The translations under genes were made by a program, and so were the position numbers. Below the pieces are notes generated by a model. It worked only from the letters and a program-made list of their open reading frames with translations. It ran no database searches and was not told the DNA's origin. From Solibacillus cecembensis (lineage in GTDB: Bacteria > Bacillota > Bacilli > Bacillales_A > Planococcaceae), in contig NZ_LMBZ01000001.1 in NCBI RefSeq assembly GCF_001439635.1, positions 1 to 64,000 of the forward strand: a stretch of 64,000 nt of DNA, given 5' to 3'. Of this stretch, positions 18,701 to 27,773 are shown one piece after another. How positions within the stretch are numbered: position 1 is the first letter of the stretch; each line of letters opens with the position of its first letter.

Positions 18701-19817
18701 TTTAAGTGATGGTACAAAATTACCTGCAGTTTCTGTCATTTGGGATAAGAATAGCGGAAGGTACCAACAAGACAAAGCGGGCACATACACCTTTACGGGG
18801 AAATTACAAAACTTACCGAATCATGTGCAGAATGTGCCCGTTACTATTTCTGTTCAAGTATTGCCAAGTAAAAATGTACGTCTGAAGAGTATCCATTTGA
18901 ATGGAAGTATACTACCAAACTTTGATGGAAAAACGCTCGACTATACAGTTTCGGTTCCTTATGAAACAAGGTCGGCCAATTTGACGACAGAGACGGTCGA
19001 TGCAGATACGCAGGTTTCAATTACTGGAGGCAATCCACAGAACTTACAGGTGGGCGATAATGTGGTAGAAATCGTCGTAACAGCGGAGAATGGTGATTCA
19101 AGTACTTACAAAATCACAATTAAACGAACAGCGAATAGCATAACAAAGCCAGATCCAATACCACCACCAGTAGATAATGGTGGGACATCAACGGATTCAA
19201 ACACAGACTCAAATCTGGAAACAAAACCAGAAACAAAGCCAATAGAGCCAACACCGGAGCAACCAACACCACCGGAAGTTCCAAAAGAAGAACCAAAACC
19301 AAAAATTACGTTTAACGATATTTTTGGACATTGGGCAAAGGCAATGATTGAAAATATTGCAGCACGAGGGATTATTAACGGCTATCCAGACGGTTCATTC
19401 CGACCAAATGACCCAATCACACGCGAACATATCGCGGTGATGATTGCCCGTGCTTTCGACCTTGAACCAAAACGTGAGGCGACAATATTTAGTGATGTGC
19501 CAACCAATCATCCGTATTATGAAGCCATCATGCAGCTTCAACAAGCGGGTATCATTGATGGTTCAGACGGGGCATTTAATCCAGATGCACCTATGACGCG
19601 CGCACAAATGGCAAAAGTAATCGTCCTTGCATTCGGTCTTACACCAGGCGGGACAAGTAATTTTCAAGACGTTTCGAAAACGCATTGGAGCTATGACTAT
19701 ATTGCTGCACTAGAAGCGCACGGTATTGCTTTAGGTGATAACGGCAAATTTAATCCAAATGAACCGGTCACACGCTCGGAATTTGTCGCGTTTCTGTACC
19801 GAGCGTTTAACTTATAA
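15744..19817 (+). pseudogene. SLH-domain surface protein, interrupted by one in-frame stop
   Basis: One continuous reading frame of 1358 codons encodes a secreted surface protein, except for a single TAA at 16290-16292 (codon 183). Upstream part: signal peptide (RLSIIAICLLFAQTLFGSLP, cleavage near AFA-Q) and the beginning of a beta-rich domain. The same frame resumes immediately after the stop (WNNAIINGGPG...). Downstream: several cadherin/Ig-like repeats (paired motifs such as FLWNGYNGTKFAEVPATVTL and FTWNAYDGIQYAQDDATATI), a bacterial Ig-like fold near 1010-1040, a cadherin-like beta-sandwich near 1048-1130, a Pro/Glu/Lys linker, and three SLH domains (about 1190-1357) that bind secondary cell-wall polymer. 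ATG 15744 is chosen to fit the signal peptide; GTG 15678 would add a basic leader. The gene is either a recent nonsense allele, a base error or a readthrough case. Confidence 0.85.
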
Positions 19818-19822
19818 AAAGA

Positions 19823-19870
19823 AACACGCGATCAAATTCTGAAACTTGAATTTAGTCGCGTGTTTTATTA
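19823..19870 (+). terminator. Terminator after the SLH protein gene
   Basis: AACACGCGA (19823-19831) pairs with TCGCGTGTT (19856-19864). An inner AAATTC/GAATTT stem extends it, and TTATTATTTT follows. Confidence 0.87.
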
Positions 19871-19917
19871 TTTTCCAACATGTTGATTAACCAATTTCAT
19901 CCTTATTTCCTGGAGAG

Positions 19918-20067
19918 TTAGTTTCCATTCAATTTGCAATAAGATTGTTTCTTGCCTTGCGTGTATAACCATTTGAGAATCACATACACAATCAGCGCAA
20001 CGAATAAAATAGTGATGGATGAACCAGTACTTGATACCGCTACAAAATACCGGAAATAAGAAATCAA
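19918..20067 (-). CDS. Possible 49-residue membrane peptide or gene remnant
   Basis: A short minus-strand frame from TTG 20067 whose translation has a convincing single membrane helix (SITILFVALIVYVILKWLY) followed by a basic tail (TQGKKQ). The upstream sequence has only a weak AGGAA as ribosome site and no clear promoter. It may be a genuine small membrane protein or the surviving C-terminal helix of a lost larger gene. Nothing else is seen in this ~290-nt gap. Confidence 0.25.
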   Translation of the reverse strand: MISYFRYFVAVSSTGSSITILFVALIVYVILKWLYTQGKKQSYCKLNGN

Positions 20068-20158
20068 GTCGGAAAAGTTCCTAATTTATCCTTAAAATGA
20101 AACTTATTGGCATGTTCAATCGTAAACGTATTAAATAAAAACACCAGGAGGATTTCAT

Positions 20159-20719
20159 ATGACGAAAAAATCACTTGTTAAATATACGGTTATTACTACG
20201 GTTTCTGCTTTAACATTAGCTGGGTGCGGAAGTACTGAAGAAACCATTGTATATTCTAACGAAACAATAGAATTCGATTCATCACCTAGCGACACAGTAG
20301 AAATAACTGAAACCGTACAGGAGGAAGCCGTAACAATTCCTGACGAGGTAATCACAGAAGAATATGTGGATAGTGACCTGGATGAAGAATTAGTACATAT
20401 TGGTGAGAGCGAATATTATGGAGACTGTGAAGTGTGGCAGGAGTCTGATGACGGTTCGAGTGAATGTTTAGATGAAAATTCGCCGTTGTATTCGCAACAT
20501 TTCTTTAACGGATTAATGTTTGCTTCAGTGGGAGCTTTAGCTGCAAGTAGTATGTATAAATCCATGAATAAACGTGACGGAGAAAATCGTTCTGCTGCTA
20601 CATCAGGTAGTGGTGGAGGATATAGCAACTCGAATACGAAGAAAACGAATTCTTATTCAAGCGGTAAACAAGGATTTAGTTCTGGCGGTGCTTCTCGTGG
20701 TGGATCAGGATCTTCGTAA
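20159..20719 (+). CDS. YgiB-like lipoprotein with Gly/Ser-rich tail
   Basis: A 186-residue predicted lipoprotein. The signal sequence ends at LTLAGC, with Cys22 the lipidation site. An acidic Glu/Thr/Val-rich region (about 25-85) follows, then two cysteines (DCEVW, SSECL), a small hydrophobic stretch FNGLMFASVGALAASS near 122-137 and a Gly/Ser-rich tail. The layout and the downstream glutathionylspermidine-synthase-like gene (21 nt away) parallel the ygiB-ygiC pair of enterobacteria, although sequence similarity to YgiB is limited to composition and general plan. RBS CAGGAGGA precedes the ATG. The role of this pair is not established. Confidence 0.7.
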   Translation: MTKKSLVKYTVITTVSALTLAGCGSTEETIVYSNETIEFDSSPSDTVEITETVQEEAVTIPDEVITEEYVDSDLDEELVHIGESEYYGDCEVWQESDDGSSECLDENSPLYSQHFFNGLMFASVGALAASSMYKSMNKRDGENRSAATSGSGGGYSNSNTKKTNSYSSGKQGFSSGGASRGGSGSS

Positions 20720-20740
20720 GCAGTACGGAGGTGACTAATT

Positions 20741-22045
20741 ATGAAGGAAAAGAATCACTTAAATGCAAATACAGAGCAACGTACAGCATTTTATAGTCAA
20801 TATCCGCATTTTTTTGCAAATGTCGATCAGTTGGAATATGCCTTGTATGACATTATGCCGATGACGCAGGAAAAAATCGATGAAATCTATTATGCGACAA
20901 ATATTTTATGGCGCATTTTTCAAAAGGTCGCGAAGCAGTTTAAGCATTTATCAGCGGAGCAGCTAGTGATGCTAGGCATTCGAGAAGAAATGATTCCGTT
21001 CTTTTCACTCGACTATTTACCACAGCAATCGGTTTTAGCACGCTTTGACTTTATTTGTACAGAAGAGGGTGCGATTAAAGCGATTGAATTAAATGGGGAT
21101 ACGCCATTTCTTATTACCGAAACTTTTGAAATGAACCAATTTTTATGTGATGAATTTGGTTATGAAAACACCAACCGAGCTGATGTGTTGATTAAAAGTC
21201 TTTCGCAAGCGTTATTTGCATCGATTCAATATTTAAATAAGCCAACTTCTGCGCCAATTAAAGTTGTGATTACAGGGAAAGAAGCACAAGAAGACTTCGA
21301 GGAAAATGCACATGTTCAATATATCCAAAAGCATTTACCATTTGAAATTGAGTACGTGCCGATTAAGCAGCTAATTATATATGAAGAAAATACCGCAACA
21401 ATTGAGCGCGGCTTATACACGCCAAATATGGAACGAATTGATATTTTATATCGCCCAGCACACCCCCTTGAATTTTTAATTGATGATGTATCCGACGATG
21501 GCGAGCTAACTCGAATCGGTATTGCCTTGCTGGAACTAGTTCGAGATAAACAATTAGCGATTATTAACTCACCTGCCGCGTATGTTCTGCAATCCAAAAT
21601 ATTGTTGTGGTTAATTTGGGAACGCCGAGGCGAACCGTTATTATTTACAGCTGAAGAACGTGCAGCCATTGAAAAGTATATGTTACCTACATACATGAGC
21701 GCGGAACCTTTTGTCAGTAAGGGTGTTGGCTATGTAAAAAAGCCGGTATTTTCACGAGAGGGCAATACCATTGAAATTCATAAAGCAAATGGGGAAAAGC
21801 AAGCAACATCTCAATTTGCGCATTATACAGATAATCTTTATATTTATCAGCATTATATTGAAATGCCCTCTATCAACATTACATTAAAGGATGGTAAGCA
21901 TTCGAAAAAATGGTTGATCGGTTCGTTTGTTGCAGATGGTCGAGCTTGTGGATTAGCTTGTCGTGTAGGCAATGACATCACGGAATGGGACTCCCATTGG
22001 CTAGCTGTTGGGATGAAAGTTAATAACAACAATTGGAGAAATTAG
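20741..22045 (+). CDS. Glutathionylspermidine synthase-like ATP-grasp protein (YgiC type)
   Basis: A 434-residue protein matching the C-terminal synthetase domain of glutathionylspermidine synthase/YgiC. It has RFDFICTEEGAIKAIELNGD near residue 105, DILYRPAHPLEFL near 235, then SPAAYVLQSKILL with catalytic-type Lys, and VKKPVFSREGN with the ATP-binding Lys near 330. The amidase domain of E. coli Gsp is absent, as in YgiC. Gram-positives generally lack glutathione, so the real substrate is unlikely to be glutathione plus spermidine; an amide-bond-forming role in the envelope is possible. It forms an operon with the upstream lipoprotein. RBS GGAGGTG. Confidence 0.87.
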   Translation: MKEKNHLNANTEQRTAFYSQYPHFFANVDQLEYALYDIMPMTQEKIDEIYYATNILWRIFQKVAKQFKHLSAEQLVMLGIREEMIPFFSLDYLPQQSVLARFDFICTEEGAIKAIELNGDTPFLITETFEMNQFLCDEFGYENTNRADVLIKSLSQALFASIQYLNKPTSAPIKVVITGKEAQEDFEENAHVQYIQKHLPFEIEYVPIKQLIIYEENTATIERGLYTPNMERIDILYRPAHPLEFLIDDVSDDGELTRIGIALLELVRDKQLAIINSPAAYVLQSKILLWLIWERRGEPLLFTAEERAAIEKYMLPTYMSAEPFVSKGVGYVKKPVFSREGNTIEIHKANGEKQATSQFAHYTDNLYIYQHYIEMPSINITLKDGKHSKKWLIGSFVADGRACGLACRVGNDITEWDSHWLAVGMKVNNNNWRN

Positions 22046-22183
22046 GGATCTAAGTTAACATTTAGGGGAGATTGTTGATGATAAGTAGTAAACTTCTGTG
22101 ATTTGACTTGTCACTTCATATAATGTAACCCATTTTCTTCGCATGAATATCTTAATCATAAAGCCACTTTATGGGGGAAGTAC

Positions 22184-22969
22184 ATGGGATATTTCGTTAA
22201 TGTGGAACCAGGAGTCAATTTATTCATAGAAGATATCAATCCTGGGGGGAGCAAGACCATTGTTTTTATACATGGCTGGCCATTAAGTCATAAGCAGTTT
22301 GAGTATCAGTTTGATTTTTTATCAGCAAAGGGATATCGCTGTATAGGTATTGACTGGAGAGGGTTCGGTAATTCGGATAAGCCAACGAGTGGCTACAACT
22401 ATAACCGATTGGCGGACGATATCCGTACAGTAGTTAGTACACTTCAATTAACTAATTTTACACTCGTTGGTCATTCAACAGGTGGGTCCATCGCGATTCG
22501 GTATATGTCGCGGTTTAATGGTTATGGTGTGTCGAAGCTTGTCCTTGTAGACGCTGCTGCTCCTGTTGGTTTTACAACAGAGACGGCGAATACATTGCTT
22601 AACGAGGCGTTAAATGACCGCCCGAAGATGATGCAGAATGTAATAGACACTTTTTTCTTTCAGTATATAACAGGTCCATTCTCAGACTGGTTTTTTCAAA
22701 TGGGCTTACAGGCAGCAGGGTGGTCAACCGCGGCAGTTATCGTTTTACTAAGAGATGAGCAACTCTATGATGACCTTCCCAAAATAGTAGCCCCTACTTT
22801 AATCATTCACGGTATTCATGACAAAGTAATTCCATTTACACAAGCTCAAGAACTAAATCAAAAAATTACAAACTCACAGCTTGTTCCATTTCAATACAGT
22901 GGGCATGGCGCTTTTTGGGAAGAACGAGAAAAGTTTAACGAGCTATTGATGCAGTTTATTGGTTCATAA
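22184..22969 (+). CDS. Alpha/beta hydrolase (chloroperoxidase-like)
   Basis: A 261-residue alpha/beta-fold hydrolase. The oxyanion motif is HGWP near residue 30, the nucleophile elbow GHSTG has Ser98, the acid residue is in GIHDKVIP near 213 and the catalytic His in SGHGAFWEE near 242. This pattern matches non-haem chloroperoxidase/esterase-type members; a true haloperoxidase activity is usually a side reaction. There is no signal peptide. It is monocistronic, with a GGGG-containing ribosome site upstream of ATG 22184 and a strong shared terminator downstream. The substrate is unknown. Confidence 0.85.
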   Translation: MGYFVNVEPGVNLFIEDINPGGSKTIVFIHGWPLSHKQFEYQFDFLSAKGYRCIGIDWRGFGNSDKPTSGYNYNRLADDIRTVVSTLQLTNFTLVGHSTGGSIAIRYMSRFNGYGVSKLVLVDAAAPVGFTTETANTLLNEALNDRPKMMQNVIDTFFFQYITGPFSDWFFQMGLQAAGWSTAAVIVLLRDEQLYDDLPKIVAPTLIIHGIHDKVIPFTQAQELNQKITNSQLVPFQYSGHGAFWEEREKFNELLMQFIGS

Positions 22970-23001
22970 ATAGTACTAACATTCTCAAATAAAGCGACAA
23001 T

Positions 23002-23043
23002 AAACCGTCAGCATACTTCAATCGATATGCTGACGGTTTTTAT
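23002..23043. terminator. Bidirectional terminator, hydrolase/amj
   Basis: AAACCGTCAGCATA (23002-23015) pairs perfectly with TATGCTGACGGTTT (23026-23039). T and A runs flank the stem, so it can stop transcription from both converging genes. Confidence 0.92.
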
Positions 23044-23048
23044 TGTAG

Positions 23049-23873
23049 TTAAGCAATCAATTTAACAAACCAAGCAACGTAATGTGCCCCTGGAATAAAT
23101 AATAGTTGAGCTAATAAAGTGCCTAAAAATCGGGATGCCATCATCATGACAGACATTCTCTTTAAATCTAAATAGCTGCCTTGTTTATTTAGCACATCGT
23201 CCGCAAGAATGGATATTTTAGGATCAATAAATATAATCAAAAGAATTGTAGCCATCCCATTGATTAACCCTGAAGCCATTGCAGCCGTTGTTTCAAGCTC
23301 TGGGACGAGCAAAGCTGCATAAAGAGAAGAGAGAACCCCAATTGTATAAATCGCTGTAATAACTATGTTGATTACAAAAAGTTTCATGGGAATATCTTTT
23401 ATACGAATCTCTTTTACAAAAGCAAAACTAGGCTTACGAATGTGCTTCATCCCACGTTTTATATATTCAAACGTCAACCCCTTTTTCATTAAAGCAGGGA
23501 TGTTTCCTCTTTCTTCAGCCAAATGAATGATTGCTCTAGAAAATATAGCAATAAAAGTAGGGAGAAGGATAATCCCGATTAAAGTACCGATAGATGCTGC
23601 TCCAATAATTATACGAAACTGATTTTCTACATAGCTTAATGCATTTTCTGTCGGTGCATGGTCCACTAAACTGCCTGTAAATGGTTGTTGCATCATATTC
23701 GCTAATCTCGAAACCATGACCATTACATTGAATAGAGATAAAGCAGATGCTAGTAACTTTACGCGAGCTCCTGATAAACGCACGGCATAAGCTAACGTTT
23801 CGATGGAGTGAATAATTAATATGAAAAGTGCGATGATGATTAATTTATCCGTTAGCAATTCGATGATTAACAA
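23049..23873 (-). CDS. amj: Amj-family lipid II flippase (YdaH)
   Basis: A 274-residue integral membrane protein with about six to seven helices. The N-terminal block HSIETLAYAVRLSGAR followed by SALSLFNVMVMVSRLANM is the hallmark of the Amj/YdaH (DUF2837) family. In B. subtilis, Amj can replace MurJ in flipping lipid-linked peptidoglycan precursor across the membrane and is induced by envelope stress. The start ATG is preceded by AGGAGTTGTT. No partner gene adjoins, and it converges on the hydrolase. The family call rests on the N-terminal motif plus topology. Confidence 0.78.
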   Translation of the reverse strand: MLIIELLTDKLIIIALFILIIHSIETLAYAVRLSGARVKLLASALSLFNVMVMVSRLANMMQQPFTGSLVDHAPTENALSYVENQFRIIIGAASIGTLIGIILLPTFIAIFSRAIIHLAEERGNIPALMKKGLTFEYIKRGMKHIRKPSFAFVKEIRIKDIPMKLFVINIVITAIYTIGVLSSLYAALLVPELETTAAMASGLINGMATILLIIFIDPKISILADDVLNKQGSYLDLKRMSVMMMASRFLGTLLAQLLFIPGAHYVAWFVKLIA

Positions 23874-24019
23874 CTCCTAAAAAATTCTATAGTTGTTAGT
23901 GTAGACGATTTTGTAGTAAGTTAGTTCTTGTTTCCGGTCGAATGTTTGTAATATACAGATAATTTATACGCAAAACCTGGAAAGGCGGGGAATTGTAGGT
24001 CTGAAATTAATATTCGATT

Positions 24020-24065
24020 TAAAAAGTTAGAGCCTCTCTACATGAAATTGTAGAAAGGCTCTTTA
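24020..24065 (-). terminator. Terminator after phzF
   Basis: AGAGCCTCTCTACA and TGTAGAAAGGCTCT form a 14-bp stem with one mismatch. Read on the minus strand it is followed by AACTTTTTAAA. Confidence 0.8.
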
Positions 24066-24084
24066 AAGTTATTTGAACATAGGA

Positions 24085-24974
24085 TTACTCTATTTCAACC
24101 TCAATATCCTTCACAAAAACAGCCGTACCTGAAATCGAGATATCTAGTTGTTCATCATCTTCTTTTACATGTACATATACTATCCATCTTTATTGATTTC
24201 ATGTCCTTGCTCAACAATAAGTGTCGCAGGCAAACGAATATCTTTATTTACATACTTTTTATAATAAGCCCCCATCACGCCTGAAGCTGTACCTGTAATT
24301 GCATCTTCAATAGTACCTGAATAAGGAGATGAAAAATGACGCGCATGCATGGCGTTTTCAAAATCACGCACTTCAAAACAAATAGGGTGAACAGAAGTTT
24401 TTGGCATCTCTAATAAAACCTTTGGAAATTCTTTAGTATTGGGTGCCATTTTTGAAAAGCTTGATAGTTCTTTAATTGGGACAATTAATGTCCAAATGCC
24501 TGTACTCCCATAAACAATTGGATATTCTGGGTGTAAATCCTCTTCTCGTAATCCAATGGAAGCCGCTAAATCAGACTTTGAACCGCCAAATGATTGAAAC
24601 TGTGGTTTCGCATGTTGCATCGTAATAAGTAATTGATTATTTTCTTCATGAATTTGTATCGGCAATATACCTGCATTTGTTTCAATTGTAAAAGCTGGTT
24701 TTTCTAATAAACCATTCATTCTTAGCGCATAAACCGTTCCCATTGTCGCATGACCACATAAATTATTTTCATGTCCAGGTGTAAAATAACGAATGCGAAA
24801 ATCTGCAACATTCGAAGGAACAACAAATGCTGTTTCATTAAATCCAACTGCTGCAGCAATAGTGAGCATTTGTTTTTCTGTATAATCCTCGCCATTCAGT
24901 ACGACACCAGCTGGATTCCCTTTCTCAGGAATGGAACTAAACGCATCAATGTGCTTTATACTTACTTTTACCAA
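24085..24974 (-). pseudogene. PhzF-family isomerase, C-terminal frameshift
   Basis: The main frame (24974-24180) gives 264 residues of a PhzF-like epimerase/isomerase: [18 protein letters not shown] at the start, catalytic Glu in GFNETAFV near 45, [13 protein letters not shown] near 70, and [20 protein letters not shown] near 225. It then stops at TAG 24180-24182 in the middle of the last strand. In the neighbouring frame the missing end continues at once as VYVHVKEDDEQLDISISG and runs to TAA at 24085, giving the family's usual ~295 residues. One base has been lost near 24180, or the sequence has an error there. The start is TTG 24974, with AAGGGGG 8 nt upstream. The protein may stay partly functional without its final strand. 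Confidence 0.85.
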
Positions 24975-25215
24975 AATATGTACCCCCTTCAATCATAAAC
25001 GCCAAGCCTGATTTTAACTATTCAATAATAAATTTCAATAAAAATAGAAATTATCATTATTATTGTAGCGTAAATTACTAGGTCTGCCACTATTCATTTT
25101 GAAGTATAGGCTCAGATTTTTTATCAAATATATTACGAGGAAACAATTCGATTTGAATGGAGTAATTAAAGGGGTTTAATAATCAAATCTAGAAAATAAT
25201 TATAGAGGCTTATGA

Positions 25216-25437
25216 TTCAAAAATGGTGGGGAATTAAACCTTTATGGTGATTTTACAAAACTATCCGTAGCGAAAAAATCCAATAAAAAAGCTATTAGTT
25301 TATTAAACATCTCAGGTCGTCTAATTGAAGGCGATACACTCTATTCTTATACAAAAGAAAAAGAGCGAATTGAATCAGAAACAGATGAGAAAATTAGAGA
25401 TTTAGCACTTTATTTATCTTCACGTTCAGAAAATTGA
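25216..25437 (+). pseudogene. Headless 3' remnant of an unrecognised gene
   Basis: A 74-codon frame open from 25216 to TGA 25437 with no usable start codon. The translation looks real rather than random: NLYGDFTKLSVAKKSN, then ISLLNISGRLIEGD, then a charged helix KEKERIESETDEKIRDLALY. It ends 14 nt before the next gene, and GAAAAGGGGA for that gene follows its stop, suggesting that the intact ancestor was the upstream member of an operon. The rest of 24998-25215 shows no coding evidence. I do not recognise the family. Confidence 0.55.
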
Positions 25438-25451
25438 AAAGGGGAACTTAA

Positions 25452-25997
25452 ATGTATACAGATAACGAATTAGTCATTCGACCAGTGGAAGAAACAGATT
25501 TACTTCGACTGTGGGAATTAATTTACAAGGACGAGCAGCCGGAATGGAAAAAATGGGATGCACCTTATTATCCACATGAAGCAATGAGCTATGAAGCATT
25601 TTTTCCAACAGGTTTAAAATGGGTAGGTGAAGATGATTTTTGGGTCATTGAAGTAGATAGAGTTGTAAGAGGCGTTGTTTCTTATTACTGGGAACATCAA
25701 CCTTCCCAATGGCTGGAGGTAGGGATTGTTTTTCACGAAAGTGGTTCATGGGGCAAAGGTTTAGGAACCCGCGTATTAACATTATGGATTGACCATTTAT
25801 TTAATACGTTGCCTTTAGTTCGGGTAGGCTTTACGACTTGGTCAGGAAATGAACGAATGATCCGTGTCGGTGAAAAGCTAGGCATGCAAATGGAAGCAAG
25901 AATTCGAAAAGTACGATATAACGAAGGACATTATTATGACTCCATTCGTATGGGGATTTTAAGAGAAGAATGGGAAGAAAAGAATCATTTACATTGA
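25452..25997 (+). CDS. GNAT-family N-acetyltransferase
   Basis: A 181-residue acetyltransferase of the RimJ/RimL-like GNAT branch. The N-terminal strand is ELVIRPVEETDLLRLWEL. The acetyl-CoA loop is in GSWGKGLGTRVLTLWIDHLF near residue 105-120 (Q/R-x-x-G-x-G/A type). The closing segment NERMIRVGEKLGMQMEARIR is typical of the group. Acceptor substrate is unknown. RBS AAAGGGGA. Its upstream partner in the operon appears to have decayed to a 74-codon remnant. A strong terminator follows. Confidence 0.87.
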   Translation: MYTDNELVIRPVEETDLLRLWELIYKDEQPEWKKWDAPYYPHEAMSYEAFFPTGLKWVGEDDFWVIEVDRVVRGVVSYYWEHQPSQWLEVGIVFHESGSWGKGLGTRVLTLWIDHLFNTLPLVRVGFTTWSGNERMIRVGEKLGMQMEARIRKVRYNEGHYYDSIRMGILREEWEEKNHLH

Positions 25998-26004
25998 AAA
26001 ACAA

Positions 26005-26044
26005 AAGCTTCTAATCCGAGATGAAGGATTAGAAGCTTCTTAAT
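26005..26044. terminator. Terminator after GNAT gene
   Basis: AAGCTTCTAATCC (26005-26017) pairs perfectly with GGATTAGAAGCTT (26026-26038), followed by CTTAATTT. A-rich on the other side, so possibly bidirectional. Confidence 0.87.
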
Positions 26045-26062
26045 TTATGTTACAGGGCAATT

Positions 26063-26773
26063 TCAACACATGTAGGGACATTTAAATAAATAAAAAAACT
26101 GCTGGACAATGGCTGAAGCAATCATATCGGACATAGCCAATGCCTCAGCTTCAATTTCATCAAAAACAGCAACATCTTCCTTGTACTTTTTTTGAATCAT
26201 TGTTACAGCTTCAATTTTTGTTAACTCTAAATGTTTATAAAGCATTTTTTGTAAAGCTTCATAAGATAAGTATGGATTAATGCTGCTCAAAAATAGGGCA
26301 ATGTCATCTGCATTTTTATACCATGCTTTTTCTTTGACCTCTGCTGTAATTGTGTCGCCTTTTGCAGCTGCTGTCACGAGCTCGGCTGCAATGACTAAAT
26401 GTTCATGAATCAACTTTGCATAATGATCTGCAATTTGGTCGCCATAAAAAGGACGGAGACAATTGCCTAAATCGGTTGCATTTTGTAAAAGGCGTTGCTC
26501 TACAAATGGCAAATCGGGCAACTGGAAGACAATGCTAGTAATCGTCATTCGGGTCCAGTTAACATGCTCCAGCCACAGTAACCGATTCATCGCCATATAA
26601 TCGGCTTCGGTTTGACTTATACAACGCTGCTGATTGTAGCTTGGTTGTTGGGTCATAAAATGCCGAATCGGTGCAGTATATTGCGTGTATGGTTGTCGGT
26701 AAGAAGCGCTTAGTGGATTCGCGAAAGAGTTATTTGTGTAATAAGGATACACTTTTCCATCATTCCTTTTCAT
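26063..26773 (-). CDS. Conserved Bacillales protein, unknown function
   Basis: A 236-residue protein. The Tyr/Gln/Pro-rich N-terminus (about 1-55) is followed by a conserved helical region: LLWLEHVNWTRMTITSIVFQ near 65-84, LPFVEQRLLQNATDLG near 90-105, FYGDQIADHYAKLIHEHL near 110-128, and WYKNADDIALFLSSINPYLS near 150-170. This is a widespread Bacillus-group family, sometimes misannotated as acetylglutamate kinase; no kinase motif is present. There is no signal peptide or membrane helix. A decayed copy of its first ~40 codons plus upstream DNA exists at about 46903-47090, evidence of a past duplication. Confidence 0.8.
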   Translation of the reverse strand: MKRNDGKVYPYYTNNSFANPLSASYRQPYTQYTAPIRHFMTQQPSYNQQRCISQTEADYMAMNRLLWLEHVNWTRMTITSIVFQLPDLPFVEQRLLQNATDLGNCLRPFYGDQIADHYAKLIHEHLVIAAELVTAAAKGDTITAEVKEKAWYKNADDIALFLSSINPYLSYEALQKMLYKHLELTKIEAVTMIQKKYKEDVAVFDEIEAEALAMSDMIASAIVQQFFYLFKCPYMC

Positions 26774-26960
26774 GCCTCATTGTATAACAGCTTGCAATAA
26801 AATAGGCGTTTTTACTAGCATATTCAATAACGTTACTTAATGTGCAAATTGGAAAAGTTCAAAATGATCTTTAGTGAATCACGAAAAATTTACTATGTAT
26901 TATGGATAGAAAAAACAGCACAAATACTCTAAGTAAGAGATTTGTGCTGTAATTGCGTCA

Positions 26961-27728
26961 TTAATACAATTGATTTTCAATTTCCAATGCTGTGCGTGTA
27001 ATGCTATCGATTAATTGTTGTTCGTCATAATCAGCGTATCGTACTTCCGGAATGAGAATGGTTACGGAGGCGATGATTTGATGAGAAGCATTTAAAATGG
27101 GCGCCGTAACAGAGCATGCACCTCGAACACGTTCGCCATTACTTTTGGCGTAGCGTAAAGAACGAATTTGTTGTAATTCTGAAATCAGTAAGTCTTTTGA
27201 AAGGATTGTCTGATTTGTAATTGGTTCAAGCACTATATTTTCTAAATATTGTTCAAGATGTGGCATAAATGCGAGCAATATTTTAGAAGACGCACCTGCA
27301 TAAAGAGGGGAAGTGTCGCCAACAAACATTTTCGTGGATAGTGGATAGGTTGAATCATAGTTTAAAATGCACCGTCTCTCTAATCCATCGATAATACTCA
27401 TAGAAACACTTTCACCGATTTCTTCATTCAGCTTTTTTAGTAACGGGTCAGCTACAATGATTAGACTCGATTCTTGCTTGACTAAGTTACCTAAGTACAG
27501 CAGGGAATGCCCTAATTGATAGCGTTTCGTAAGCTCTTCTTTATGCAAAAATCCCTCATATACAAAGGTGGAAACGAAGCGTTGCAAACTGGAAATACTA
27601 ATGCCCGTCTTTTTACTTAGCTCAGTTAAAGAAAGGCTTGGTTCTTCTTTCGTAAATGCCTTTAAAACTTTGATCGCTTTGTGCAGCGACGACATGGTGT
27701 AGTTTTTTTCGAAAGTCTCTTGATTCAA
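26961..27728 (-). CDS. IclR-family transcriptional regulator
   Basis: A 255-residue regulator. The winged helix-turn-helix is at about 12-75 (HKAIKVLKAFTKEEPSLSLT, ELSKKTGISISSLQRFVSTF). The IclR effector-binding domain is at about 80-250 (GESVSMSIIDG, YAGASSKILLAF, GERVRGACSVTAPILN). The start is TTG 27728, with AGGTGA about 5 nt upstream; the internal ATG at 27695 lacks a site. It lies 45 nt downstream of the CoA-transferase gene on the same strand, so it is either the last gene of that operon or separately expressed. By context it probably controls the acyl-CoA genes in response to a pathway acid or its thioester. Confidence 0.9.
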   Translation of the reverse strand: MNQETFEKNYTMSSLHKAIKVLKAFTKEEPSLSLTELSKKTGISISSLQRFVSTFVYEGFLHKEELTKRYQLGHSLLYLGNLVKQESSLIIVADPLLKKLNEEIGESVSMSIIDGLERRCILNYDSTYPLSTKMFVGDTSPLYAGASSKILLAFMPHLEQYLENIVLEPITNQTILSKDLLISELQQIRSLRYAKSNGERVRGACSVTAPILNASHQIIASVTILIPEVRYADYDEQQLIDSITRTALEIENQLY

Positions 27729-27773
27729 TACGTCACCTACTCAAATGATAAATTACTTATAGTATATCGCACT

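Noticed and set aside
22103..22124. TTGACT and TATAAT as promoter of the alpha/beta hydrolase
   Set aside because: Only 10 nt separate the two hexamers, far from the usual 16-18.
26063..26773. Acetylglutamate kinase, the name some databases give this family
   Set aside because: No amino-acid-kinase glycine loops or substrate motifs; it is a helical protein of unknown function.
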